Below, one piece after another: positions 23,393-31,253 of a DNA stretch of 64,000 bases. The position numbers were made by a program, and so were the translations under genes. Where the stretch lies: positions 120,554 through 184,553 of the forward strand of contig DIWE01000010.1 in assembly GCA_002423435.1 (NCBI GenBank). Direction: 5' to 3'. Source of the DNA: Clostridiales bacterium UBA6114. Its GTDB lineage: Bacteria > Bacillota > Clostridia > Oscillospirales > Butyricicoccaceae. The notes under the pieces were generated by a model, which saw only the letters and a list, made by a program, of their open reading frames with translations, did not search any database and was not told the origin of the DNA. Numbering within the stretch: the first letter of the stretch is position 1; the number at the start of each line of letters is the position of its first letter.

Positions 23393-24163
23393 TTATGAGC
23401 CGCCAAGCTGCTTTGAGATCTTTTTGCTCGCCTTTATAAGGAGCTGCGCCATGCCCTCGACCCGGGACGGCGGCAGCTCCGCCGCAACCCCTCCCAGACT
23501 GATGGCGGCGACTACGTTCTGGTTCCAGTCAAAGACGGGCACGCCGATGCCCCTGATAAAGTTCTCGCTTTCGCTGTTGTCGATGGAATACCCGTGTTTC
23601 TTGATTTCTTCGAGCTCATTTAAGAATTGGTCTATACTGGTGATTGTGTTTTCCGTATGCTTTGCAAAATCCATTTTGGCGAATATTTTCTGACGGGTTT
23701 CCTCGTTTTGCCACGCGACAAGCGCTTTTCCCGCCGCGCTCGCATGCATTTTTATTTTTCCGCCCACCGTGGTTTTCCGGATCGCATAAACCCTCGCGTC
23801 AACCTTTTCGATGAAAATACCCTCGTACTCATCGTTAATGATGCCCAAATGAGTCGTAAGGTCGGTTTTTTCCGTCAATTCCCGGAGTATTTCACCCGAA
23901 ATGGTCCTTAAGTTTATTTTTTTCGACATGGCATAACCCAGCTCAAACAGCCTGATCCCCAGCTCAAACTCGCTGTTTTCCTTCTGAGACAAAAACCCAT
24001 GCTTCTTTAAGGATTGCAGCAAACGATATGTACTCGATTTGGGCAGGTCCAGGTCCATATAGATATTTGTAAAATAGGCGCCGTCGCTTTGTTTTATATA
24101 ATCCAGAATCTTATCGGCTTTCGCTATGGCGTCGACGTCGTAATCCCGTTTGCTTTCTTTCAT
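23393..24163 (-). CDS. IclR-family transcriptional regulator
   Basis: The 256-residue protein has an N-terminal winged helix (AIAKADKILDYIKQSDGAYFTNIYMDLDLPKSSTYRLLQSLKKHGFL) and the IclR effector domain with MHASAAGKALVAW, SIDNSESENFIRGIGVPVFDWNQNVVAAISLGG. IclR proteins regulate aromatic, acyl and sugar-acid catabolism. Its position at the end of the TRAP/CoA-transferase/MaoC region makes it a candidate regulator of those genes, though lplA lies between. The effector is unknown. Confidence 0.92.
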   Translation of the reverse strand: MKESKRDYDVDAIAKADKILDYIKQSDGAYFTNIYMDLDLPKSSTYRLLQSLKKHGFLSQKENSEFELGIRLFELGYAMSKKINLRTISGEILRELTEKTDLTTHLGIINDEYEGIFIEKVDARVYAIRKTTVGGKIKMHASAAGKALVAWQNEETRQKIFAKMDFAKHTENTITSIDQFLNELEEIKKHGYSIDNSESENFIRGIGVPVFDWNQNVVAAISLGGVAAELPPSRVEGMAQLLIKASKKISKQLGGS

Positions 24164-24290
24164 ACATACCTCTGCGTTTTATATTTTGAACTTGTTTTTA
24201 TTTTTATGATTTAACTATAAAGCACCTGCCCCTTACTGTCAAGATCCCGGGAGATGAATTATGACAAATAGCGGAATCAAAAAAATCCAT

Positions 24291-25292
24291 TTATACAATA
24301 TATTCGATTCTTACTTCGGGCAGGTTTTTTTTGATTTCATTTTGCAAAAACAGCCCCCCCTCTTCCCTTAACGGCTGTTTGTAGCAGTATTTGCCCCTGC
24401 CGCGCCCCGTCATCCGCTCTTTGTCGTAAAGCTCGACTGCATTCGGGAAAGCCTCGCTGTTGATCATCCGGTGAACATAGCTGTAGGTCATGAAGATAAC
24501 CTCGATAAACAGCTGACGCTTTGCATTTTCGCTTAAGCACTCGCGCAGCCTTTTAAGGAGGCCGGAATAGAGCTCCTTCCAGCCGGGCAGCATAATGACG
24601 GGAGCAATGATGAGCCCCGTTTTGTAATTTGCATCGCAAAGCTTGTTGATCGCCGCAATCCGCGCATCGAGCGGGGATGTGCCGAATTCAACCTTTTTGA
24701 TGATTTCCTCGGGATTTACGCTCATACGGATAATCGTCCTGCCGTTGTGGTTTAAGGAAAGAAGGGGATCGACCATATCGAATTTCGTCGGCAGGGTGAG
24801 GTAGCCCTTTTGCATTTTCCCGTAATTCTCGATTGTCCAGACAAGATTTCCCGTAATTTCGTTTTCCAGGACCAGGTCGCTGTTGCTGCCGATTTCAAAG
24901 GTGAGGTCCCGGCCGCTTCTCTCGGCGGTTTTTTTTATTTTCGAAAGCATTTCCTCGCGGTTTACAAAAAGCCTTAAATAGGCGCATTTATTAAAATTGC
25001 AGACGAGATAACAATAAAGGCAGGCGGCCGAACAGCCGGACGACGTATAGGGCACCAGAAAGTCCGACGTCTTGTGATTTTCGGTGTATTTATGCGTTTT
25101 CCGGACGGCGACGACGATCGCATGCTTCATCCGCGCAAACTCGCGATTCGGGTTTCCCCGGAGCTCGGGGATATTGTTGTGGTTTTCAATCGGCACCCAT
25201 AAAAGATGCGCGTATTTTTCGCGCAGCCGTTTTCCGAGCTCGTAGCGGAGCGCGGCTTCCTCATAATATACTTTATTCGGTTCCCGCAGCAT
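24291..25292 (-). CDS. splB: Spore photoproduct lyase-like radical SAM protein
   Basis: The 333-residue protein binds a 4Fe-4S cluster through Cys87, Cys91 and Cys94 (SGCSAACLYCYL) and has the SPL-type C-terminus (GRTIIRMSVNPEEII, GTSPLDARIAAINKL, ending GKYCYKQPL). Classical SPL repairs the UV-induced thymine dimer of spore DNA. In the segment FEIGSNSDLVLEN a Ser stands where I recall the conserved hydrogen-donor Cys (Cys141 of B. subtilis), so it could be a subfamily with another donor or substrate. The start codon immediately follows the stop of the upstream gene, so the two are coupled. Confidence 0.85.
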   Translation of the reverse strand: MLREPNKVYYEEAALRYELGKRLREKYAHLLWVPIENHNNIPELRGNPNREFARMKHAIVVAVRKTHKYTENHKTSDFLVPYTSSGCSAACLYCYLVCNFNKCAYLRLFVNREEMLSKIKKTAERSGRDLTFEIGSNSDLVLENEITGNLVWTIENYGKMQKGYLTLPTKFDMVDPLLSLNHNGRTIIRMSVNPEEIIKKVEFGTSPLDARIAAINKLCDANYKTGLIIAPVIMLPGWKELYSGLLKRLRECLSENAKRQLFIEVIFMTYSYVHRMINSEAFPNAVELYDKERMTGRGRGKYCYKQPLREEGGLFLQNEIKKNLPEVRIEYIV

Positions 25293-25724
25293 TTATAAAA
25301 ACCTCTTGCACGCTTCGATATTTTGTTGCTCGAACGCAAGAAGCCGCTCGCCCAGCGACAGGATATCGCCCTCGGCATCCTTATACATTTTAAGCTTTTT
25401 GGTGATATCGATCACGCCGAGCATATTTCCCTCGATCAGCATTTCAGACATGTGCGAGGGCGATTTGTCCGTCAGGGTTCCGGCGTGCAGCGCGAGGCGG
25501 GTCGATACCTTTTTCCTGGCGCAGATTCCACGGGCCCCGTAATTCGAAAGCTCCTTCTTCTTTTGTTCCGCCATATCCAATATGGTGTTGTACTCCTGAA
25601 ATTGGGAATCAAGTACCGAGTGAAACTCATTGTCCCCGTTGATCTTTAAAAAATGCTTCAGCGTGTTGCGTCCCACTTGTGAATTCTGATAAATATCGTT
25701 TAACAGCTCGATATCCGCGTTCAT
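25293..25724 (-). CDS. Hypothetical helical protein coupled to splB (143 aa)
   Basis: The protein seems entirely alpha-helical, and I do not recognise a family with certainty. Heptad-like segments such as LNDIYQNSQVGRNTLKHFL, MAEQKKKELSNYG and a C-terminal LLAFEQQNIEACKRFL recall ferritin-like or DUF2383-type bundles. It does not resemble SplA of Bacillus. The stop codon directly abuts the splB ATG, so a shared role in spores or in loading the radical SAM enzyme is plausible. The ATG follows GGGGGGTTC. Confidence 0.7.
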   Translation of the reverse strand: MNADIELLNDIYQNSQVGRNTLKHFLKINGDNEFHSVLDSQFQEYNTILDMAEQKKKELSNYGARGICARKKVSTRLALHAGTLTDKSPSHMSEMLIEGNMLGVIDITKKLKMYKDAEGDILSLGERLLAFEQQNIEACKRFL

Positions 25725-25808
25725 TAAAAGAACCCCCCTTTTTAAATAGTTTCACCCGTTATAAAAAAATTATGATAGGCTCCGGGCCTGGCAATAAAAC
25801 CCCCGTGT

Positions 25809-25839
25809 GGTATCATATCCATATGACGGATATGATACC
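25809..25839. promoter_or_regulatory. 12-bp inverted repeat between divergent genes
   Basis: GGTATCATATCC and GGATATGATACC are separated by 7 bases. The site lies between the splB operon (leftward) and the Cys-rich gene (rightward), so it may be an operator for one or both. No T-run is present. Confidence 0.5.
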
Positions 25840-25919
25840 GGATTTTAAGGCCCGTTTGATTGGGCTTTTGCCGCAGCTGTCAGAAGATAGCATATTATCA
25901 ATCAGGAGGGCGACAACCG

Positions 25920-26111
25920 ATGAAACTGGAAAACGGGCTTTTAAGCTGCAACTGCCCGAAGAAAAAATGCGTCCGCCACGGCAGATGCGCCGAATGCATA
26001 GAGCATCATAAAAGCTCCAGGCGGCCGCCTTACTGCAAAAAAGAGAAATCCGGCCGGTCGTCAAAAATGAGAATGAAAAAGGGCCGGACGTCCGGCCCCG
26101 CCGATTTGTAA
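25920..26111 (+). CDS. Small cysteine-rich protein (63 aa)
   Basis: ATG 25920 follows AGGAGGG. The product contains SCNCPKKKCVRHGRCAECIEHH and a further Cys in PPYCKK, six cysteines in all plus several His, then a basic tail. The CxC-x4-C-x5-CxxC pattern suggests a zinc-binding knuckle; similar short proteins are common and uncharacterised in clostridia. The 3' end of the gene contains the terminator hairpin of the convergent gerA operon. Confidence 0.75.
   Translation: MKLENGLLSCNCPKKKCVRHGRCAECIEHHKSSRRPPYCKKEKSGRSSKMRMKKGRTSGPADL
26081..26098 (-). terminator. Terminator of the gerA operon
   Basis: An 18-bp perfect GC palindrome (GGGCCGGAC and complement) is followed on the minus strand by TTTTTC. 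It lies 30 bases after the gerAB stop and inside the 3' end of the convergent Cys-rich gene. Confidence 0.8.
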
Positions 26112-26127
26112 AATGCGTCTTAAACGG

Positions 26128-27684
26128 CTAGGAGCCCGGCGACCGCTCCATCCCGCCGTTACCCGCCGCCTTATTGTCCCCAGGATTTTGCGGATCGGGC
26201 TGCGTTTTGCCGGATGCCTCCGGCTTGCCTTGGTTGGGGTCTTGCTGGCCGGGCTGCGTTTTGCCGGATGCCTCCGGCTTGCCTTGATTGGGATCCTGCT
26301 GACCGGGCTGCGTTTTGCCGGATGCCTCCGGCTTGCCTTGATTGGGATCCTGCTGACCGGGCTGCGTTTTGCCGCCGGGTTCCGGCTTGCCCTGATTGGG
26401 ATCTTGCTGACCGGGCTGCGTCTTGCCGCCGGGTTCCGGCTTGCCTTGATTGGGATCTTGCTGACCGGGCTGCGTTTTGCCGCCGGACTCCGGCTTGCCC
26501 TGGTTGGGATCTTGCGGATTGCCCGCCGCCTGTTTGCCGGAAGGCCCGGCATTTTCGGCCTCCGATTTTTTTTGCTGCAACATCCCATCGATTGTTTTCT
26601 TCCTGAGTAAATATATAATCAAAATGATAAGGGGCAGGGCGAACGTAAAGGGCAGAATAATAAACGGGAAAATCCGATCCGATGTCAGTTTTAAGATAAC
26701 ATTGGATTTGTTCAGCGCGGGTATCATGCAAAGGGCAAACCCTATAGCGGCTATGGGAATGACAAAGCCCCTGTGCGATTTGGTCTTGAAGACGCCCGAG
26801 AGAAGGTAGCACGCCATAAAATTGTAAAGCGCCAGCTTCAGAATAAGCCCCGGAAACCAGGCCAGCGTGTTTATGGCCTGCACCCTCTGGATGAAATCGT
26901 ATCCGCTGACCTGCCGTGAAAAAACGAAATACGGGTTGAACTCGTTTTTTGCGAAATCGATGCCCAGAACAAAAATGGTCGGCAAAAGGATCAGAGCAAA
27001 GGAAATGCCGAATACAATCAGTGCCCGTGTATAAGTTTTGTTGATATTTGCTTTTTGCTCCAGGAAACATGAGAAAACGAAGAAAATCAATATTTCCGAA
27101 TATCTCGCGCCGGTGGAGAAGGCCCCCGTGTTCAGTTCGGAAAGGGTGGAATCGGAGAGAATCGGAAACAGCACCTTGAAATCCATCTGATGGATTCCAA
27201 GAAGGCAAAAAATGACGATTGTAAGCATCAGAAAGGAAACGATAAAGACAGCCAGCCGGCCGAGTGTCCCCGCGCCGTTGATGGAGGCGTAGATAATAGG
27301 GATGATCAGGTAAAGCAAAAAAGCCCATGTCGGCGTTTCGGGGAAAATCGCGACGCTTGAGAAGATCGCGCCGAGCAGCATGCAGGCCGAGAAACAGAAG
27401 AGAAAAAAAGAGACGAAAAAGAACGGCAGGATCTTCCCGAAAAATTTCCCCGTGACCATTTCAAGCATCTCGTTAATGGTAAATCCTCTGAAAACATTCA
27501 TCAGGATTAACGCCGGAGCGTTTATGACGGCAATATAAAAAAATGCAAAGATCAGTGAAATCCATACATCCTGGTTGGCGGGCGGGGAATTTAAGATCGG
27601 CAAAAACGTATAGGGGAACATCAAAGCGCTCCCGACGGACATCATGATAAGCTGAACAGAGGTAATTTGGGGCTTACTGTTCAT
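26128..27684 (-). CDS. gerAB: Spore germination permease GerAB with long repeat tail
   Basis: The GerB-type spore permease (endospore germination, APC superfamily) has about ten membrane segments over residues 1-370, starting ITSVQLIMMSVGSALMFPYTFLP. It forms the germinant receptor in the inner spore membrane with GerAA and GerAC. After residue 370 comes an unusual hydrophilic tail of about 140 residues containing six 18-residue repeats, QDPNQGKPExxGKTQPGQ. ATG 27684 overlaps gerAC by 11 bases. Usual GerAB is about 365 residues, so the tail is an addition. Confidence 0.92.
   Translation of the reverse strand: MNSKPQITSVQLIMMSVGSALMFPYTFLPILNSPPANQDVWISLIFAFFYIAVINAPALILMNVFRGFTINEMLEMVTGKFFGKILPFFFVSFFLFCFSACMLLGAIFSSVAIFPETPTWAFLLYLIIPIIYASINGAGTLGRLAVFIVSFLMLTIVIFCLLGIHQMDFKVLFPILSDSTLSELNTGAFSTGARYSEILIFFVFSCFLEQKANINKTYTRALIVFGISFALILLPTIFVLGIDFAKNEFNPYFVFSRQVSGYDFIQRVQAINTLAWFPGLILKLALYNFMACYLLSGVFKTKSHRGFVIPIAAIGFALCMIPALNKSNVILKLTSDRIFPFIILPFTFALPLIILIIYLLRKKTIDGMLQQKKSEAENAGPSGKQAAGNPQDPNQGKPESGGKTQPGQQDPNQGKPEPGGKTQPGQQDPNQGKPEPGGKTQPGQQDPNQGKPEASGKTQPGQQDPNQGKPEASGKTQPGQQDPNQGKPEASGKTQPDPQNPGDNKAAGNGGMERSPGS
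26191..26514 (-). repeat. Six tandem 54-bp repeats in gerAB
   Basis: The unit encodes QDPNQGKPE-(A/P/S)-(S/G)-GKTQPGQ. Six in-frame copies lie next to each other with only a few substitutions (ESGG, EPGG twice, EASG three times), so expansion is recent or maintained. Copy number is likely to vary between strains. Confidence 0.92.
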
Positions 27685-28975
27685 CAGCTTCACCACCCAA
27701 AGCAAAGGGATTTTTGATTTCGCCCTCCCTGACTACGGACGATTCCACCGTAATATTGACCTTCGCGTCGGAAAAGGAATCGTCCCAGCTCTCCTTCAAT
27801 TCCTTCCATTCCTTGGGATGCTGTATATGGACATAGTTGCCGAATCCGAAGATATCGCTTTGAAATTCAAGCTGCGTTTTTCGGACGGTGCTTTCAATTT
27901 CCACTTTCAGCTGTCGATCGAATTCCTGCTCAATGACTTTAAGTCCGTCCTCCTGGGAAATGTCGATCATATCATTGCCCACCTGTATAAGGCTTAAAAC
28001 GGCCTGAACTTTAATGTTGATCTCCGCCTGAGATGCGTTTACGCTGGTTTCAACCTTGGTCTTCGCCTTATTGACCCGGACGGCATTATAGACATTTCCG
28101 GAGGGAATGGAAAACACCGAGGAGCTGAACTCGTTTGTAAGGATATTGTACGTCCTTGCCTCAACCCCGTTCATATAGCCCACGAGCTTGTCGTCCTTAA
28201 ACGCCGCGAGCCCTTCGTACCGGAGATATTGCTTTTTCTCTGCTGATTGGCTCTGGCCCCCTTGCTGGGAGCCTCCCTGCGCGCTTTGTGAACCTCCTCC
28301 GGAACCGGAACCCGTAGCCCCGCCCGCGCCGCCGTCGGAGGGCAGGGACTCGTCGTCGATAATCTTCACAAGGCCCATGACAGGCTGTTTTCCGTCGTCA
28401 TAATAATCTTTTTTAAACTCGAGTCCCGTGACGAAAACCGATTCGTTTGTCGATTGATGCTGCGTATGCGAAAGGCTCTCCATATAATCCCCGATCATGT
28501 CCGACAAGCCGGGGGAACAGGTATAGATACGCTTGGGGTCCTCATCCTGAACGACAATTACAAGCGGCCGCTCGTCGGTCAGATGGTCTCTCGACAGATA
28601 ATCCATCAACGGCTCGATCCCGCTTTTGGAAAGCTTCTCGGAAAAAAACCTGGCCTTGTTCAGGCCGCCGAATAGGACTCTGTCAATGCTTTTTGATTCG
28701 TCCCTGATCGCTTCCGCCGCCGTTTTGCCTTTGCAGAGAATCGTTAAGGAGGAAAGCTTCGGGCCTCCGCCGCCTCCGCCCGAACTCTGGCCGCCTCCCT
28801 CCGCCGGGGTCGGATCCATGATCTCGACCACAAGCTGGGCGTTTCCGTCGTCGTCTATGTCATACAGGGCGCTGTTTACCATGGAGAGTTGCTTTGGCTC
28901 CTTGCGGCTCCAACACCCCGAAAAAAGCAGCGCGGCCGAAGCGCACAATAAAATAAAAATCGATTTTTTCTTCAC
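27674..28975 (-). CDS. gerAC: Spore germination lipoprotein GerAC (Ger(x)C family)
   Basis: The 433-residue precursor has a signal peptide with lipobox LLFSGC (Cys about residue 21). It then has CWSRKEPKQLSMVNSALYDIDDDG, the family N-domain, and a Ger(x)C C-terminal domain with VNASQAEINIKVQAVLSLIQVG. Two Gly/Ser-rich insertions (GGGQSSGGGGGGP near residue 62, and a Gly/Ser/Gln-rich stretch near residues 220-245) are unusual linkers. It lies between gerAA and gerAB with an 11-base overlap with gerAB. Confidence 0.92.
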   Translation of the reverse strand: MKKKSIFILLCASAALLFSGCWSRKEPKQLSMVNSALYDIDDDGNAQLVVEIMDPTPAEGGGQSSGGGGGGPKLSSLTILCKGKTAAEAIRDESKSIDRVLFGGLNKARFFSEKLSKSGIEPLMDYLSRDHLTDERPLVIVVQDEDPKRIYTCSPGLSDMIGDYMESLSHTQHQSTNESVFVTGLEFKKDYYDDGKQPVMGLVKIIDDESLPSDGGAGGATGSGSGGGSQSAQGGSQQGGQSQSAEKKQYLRYEGLAAFKDDKLVGYMNGVEARTYNILTNEFSSSVFSIPSGNVYNAVRVNKAKTKVETSVNASQAEINIKVQAVLSLIQVGNDMIDISQEDGLKVIEQEFDRQLKVEIESTVRKTQLEFQSDIFGFGNYVHIQHPKEWKELKESWDDSFSDAKVNITVESSVVREGEIKNPFALGGEADEQ

Positions 28976-29004
28976 GTATGGGCCTCCCTTTTGCGACGCT
29001 TTTT

Positions 29005-30525
29005 TTATTTCATTCTTTTGATGTTGTCTTTTGCGATCGATACCGGCCTGTATTTCATGGACCCCAGAGTAGACCGCCAGACGCTGTCCTTCATCTCGTT
29101 TTTTGAAAAAGAGGAGAGGATGGGAATGCCGAAGGACTTCGTTGATATGAGCTGCGTCATCATGATGACCATGCCCGAGCCGATGCCGATCAGGCCCATT
29201 GTGGCGCCCAGAAATAAAAAGAAAAACCTGTAGATCAAAAGAAACTCGGAAAGATTTGGCACGATAAAGCTTGCAACCGCGGTCAAGGCGACGATGATGA
29301 CCATCGGCGCCCCGACTACTCCCGCGCTCACCGCCGCATCCCCGATGATCAGTGAGCCGACGATCGTGATCGCGGAGCCGACCGTTTTAGGGAGCCTTGT
29401 CCCCGATTCTTTCAGAAGCTCGAACATCAGAATCAGGAAGAACGCTTCCGCGGCCGACGGCAGGGGGGTCTTCTGTGTGGCCGAGATCAGATTGATTAAG
29501 AAAGGCGCCGGGATCATTTCCTGATTGTAGGTGATGATAGCGACCGACAATCCGGGCAGCATGATGCCGATAAAGAGGCCGAGCAGCCGGAGAAACCGGA
29601 TAAGGGTGGAATAGAGCGCCCTGTTGTAATAGTCCTCGGCCGTATGGATATTTTCAATAAAGAGCTCCGGCACCGTCAGCACGTGAGGCGTGCCGTCGCA
29701 AAGGATTGCCACCCTGCCCTCCAGAATCCTTGCTGCGACAACGTCGGGCTTTTGCGTGACACCGACGCCGGAAACGGGACACAGCGTGTTGTGGTCTATA
29801 AACTGTTCGATATTTCCGGACTCTAAAACGGCGTCAATGTCGATTTTGCTGATGCGGTTTTTGAGCTCTTCCAACACGTCCCGGTTGACGACTCCTTTTA
29901 AATAGACGAGAGATACCAATGTGTTGGTCTGCCTGCCTATGATCACGTTGTCAAAAATAAGGTTAGGGTTTCTGATTTTCCTGCGCACGAGCGCGGTGTT
30001 TGTGCGGATGTTTTCCGTAAAGCCCTCTTTCGGGCCGCGGGTCACGGCCTCCGCCTCGGGCGATTCCACCGACCGTTTGTCCCATTGTTTAAAGTCGATG
30101 ACGAGAATTTCGCCGCTGTTTTCATAAAAAACCGCGACGTTTCCGTTTACGATATCCAAAACGGCCTGGGAAAAGTTTTTGACAGTCTTCAGATGGGATT
30201 TTATGGCGGAGTTTACGTCCCCTTTGAAATCGGGACATTTTAGGGGCGTAATGATGTCCCTGTCGGTGGTGTCTTTATTGGTAAGGCCGTCGATATAAAC
30301 GATCATGGCCTTTTCTCTTGCCGTTTCAAATATGTCCGTGATCACATCGCTGCTGTTTGAAAAAGTCTTTTTGACAAGGTCCTCGCATTCGGAAATCTTC
30401 ATCGGGATGTCTTGCTCGTCTTTGTTTTGCTGCTGGTTTTCTCCTGTATTCGATTGTCCATTTGCTTTGTTTTTGTTCCCGGCGGGGGCTTTCTTTTTAT
30501 TCGCATTTTTCTTAAAGCCGAACAT
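29005..30525 (-). CDS. gerAA: Spore germination protein GerAA
   Basis: The 506-residue protein is the receptor A subunit. After a Lys/Asn/Gln-rich head (residues 1-40) come the soluble NTD with YIDGLTNKDTTDRDIITPL and NPNLIFDNVIIGRQTNTLVSLVYLKGV, then membrane segments with the conserved SAAEAFFLILMFELLKESGTRLPK and GSAITIVGSLIIGDAAVSAGVV. Start ATG follows GAGGTGATTAC. It is the first gene of gerAA-gerAC-gerAB, expected to be forespore-expressed. The germinant is unknown. Confidence 0.95.
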   Translation of the reverse strand: MFGFKKNANKKKAPAGNKNKANGQSNTGENQQQNKDEQDIPMKISECEDLVKKTFSNSSDVITDIFETAREKAMIVYIDGLTNKDTTDRDIITPLKCPDFKGDVNSAIKSHLKTVKNFSQAVLDIVNGNVAVFYENSGEILVIDFKQWDKRSVESPEAEAVTRGPKEGFTENIRTNTALVRRKIRNPNLIFDNVIIGRQTNTLVSLVYLKGVVNRDVLEELKNRISKIDIDAVLESGNIEQFIDHNTLCPVSGVGVTQKPDVVAARILEGRVAILCDGTPHVLTVPELFIENIHTAEDYYNRALYSTLIRFLRLLGLFIGIMLPGLSVAIITYNQEMIPAPFLINLISATQKTPLPSAAEAFFLILMFELLKESGTRLPKTVGSAITIVGSLIIGDAAVSAGVVGAPMVIIVALTAVASFIVPNLSEFLLIYRFFFLFLGATMGLIGIGSGMVIMMTQLISTKSFGIPILSSFSKNEMKDSVWRSTLGSMKYRPVSIAKDNIKRMK

Positions 30526-30724
30526 GTAATCACCTCTGCATATAGTGGATATTCTGCCAAATCAGGTTTGTTTTATGCCTGTCCTGTATAAACCGTTCAA
30601 ATTTTTCGCCGCGATCTGAGGGAAAAACCGATTATATGTATAAAAGCCCGAAAAGTACGCCATAAAGATAGAAATAAAGACAAAAAGAGCGGAATTTTCG
30701 TAGTATCCTGAAAATGGTAAATGC

Positions 30725-30770
30725 TTGACAAATACGGATATATCCTTATAATTAGTTTATCAATCTAATT
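30725..30770 (+). promoter_or_regulatory. Promoter and operator of the fatty acid operon
   Basis: TTGACA (30725-30730), 16 bases, TATAAT (30747-30752). The inverted repeat AATTAG-n9-CTAATT (30750-30770) overlaps the -10 and start site; its centre TTTATCAAT resembles FabT-type sites. This suggests autorepression by the MarR-family gene that follows. The rest of 30526-30724 shows no gene. Confidence 0.7.
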
Positions 30771-30791
30771 AAATTGGAGTGGACCGGTTTA

Positions 30792-31253
30792 ATGGATTTG
30801 CTGGACACAAAACTCAATGATATCCTCGTGGACACCTTCCGCATCATTTTGAAGGCGGAGGAGCAGGCGATCAGGGACACGGGGGGGATTGACCTGTCAA
30901 TCAGCGAAATGCACCTGATGGAAGCGATCGGCCGGCGGAAAGAAGGGAGAACGGTCAGCAGCATTGCCGAGGAACTCGGAGTGACATTGCCGGCGGTCAC
31001 GGTTGCAATCGGCAGGCTTTTGAGAAAAGGCTACGTCGAAAAGACCAGAAGCGAGGACGACGGCAGGCTGGTGCTTGTGTCCCTGACAAAGCTTGGCCAT
31101 AAAATGAACCATGCTCACGGGTACTTTCACGAGCAGATGATCAGAGACATCGTCATGGAGCTTAGCGCTGAGGAAAAAGAAATTTTTATGAACGGGATAA
31201 GTCGGCTCAATCAGTTTTTCAAACGAAAATATGCCGATATGGAGAAAAAATGA
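30792..31253 (+). CDS. MarR-family regulator, FabT-like
   Basis: This 153-residue winged-helix regulator shows LSISEMHLMEAIGRRKEGRTVSSIAEELGVTLPAVTVAIGRLLRKGYVEKTRSEDDGRLVLVSLT, the MarR recognition helix and wing. As the first gene of a complete type II fatty acid operon, overlapping fabH by four bases (ATGA), it fits FabT, which represses fab genes when bound to long acyl-ACP. ATG 30792 is chosen over TTG 30774. The role is inferred from position and the operator next to its promoter. Confidence 0.88.
   Translation: MDLLDTKLNDILVDTFRIILKAEEQAIRDTGGIDLSISEMHLMEAIGRRKEGRTVSSIAEELGVTLPAVTVAIGRLLRKGYVEKTRSEDDGRLVLVSLTKLGHKMNHAHGYFHEQMIRDIVMELSAEEKEIFMNGISRLNQFFKRKYADMEKK

Noticed and set aside
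26191..26514. Tandem repeats as a possible CRISPR array
   Set aside because: Units of 54 bp are contiguous, without spacers, and encode an in-frame protein repeat.
26171..27328. 385-codon minus-strand frame in another phase of gerAB
   Set aside because: It exists because the tandem repeats and GC bias remove stop codons; the gerAB frame has the membrane helices and family motifs.
30526..30773. Riboswitch or T-box upstream of the fatty acid operon
   Set aside because: The leader after the promoter is too short, and an operator-like inverted repeat explains control better.
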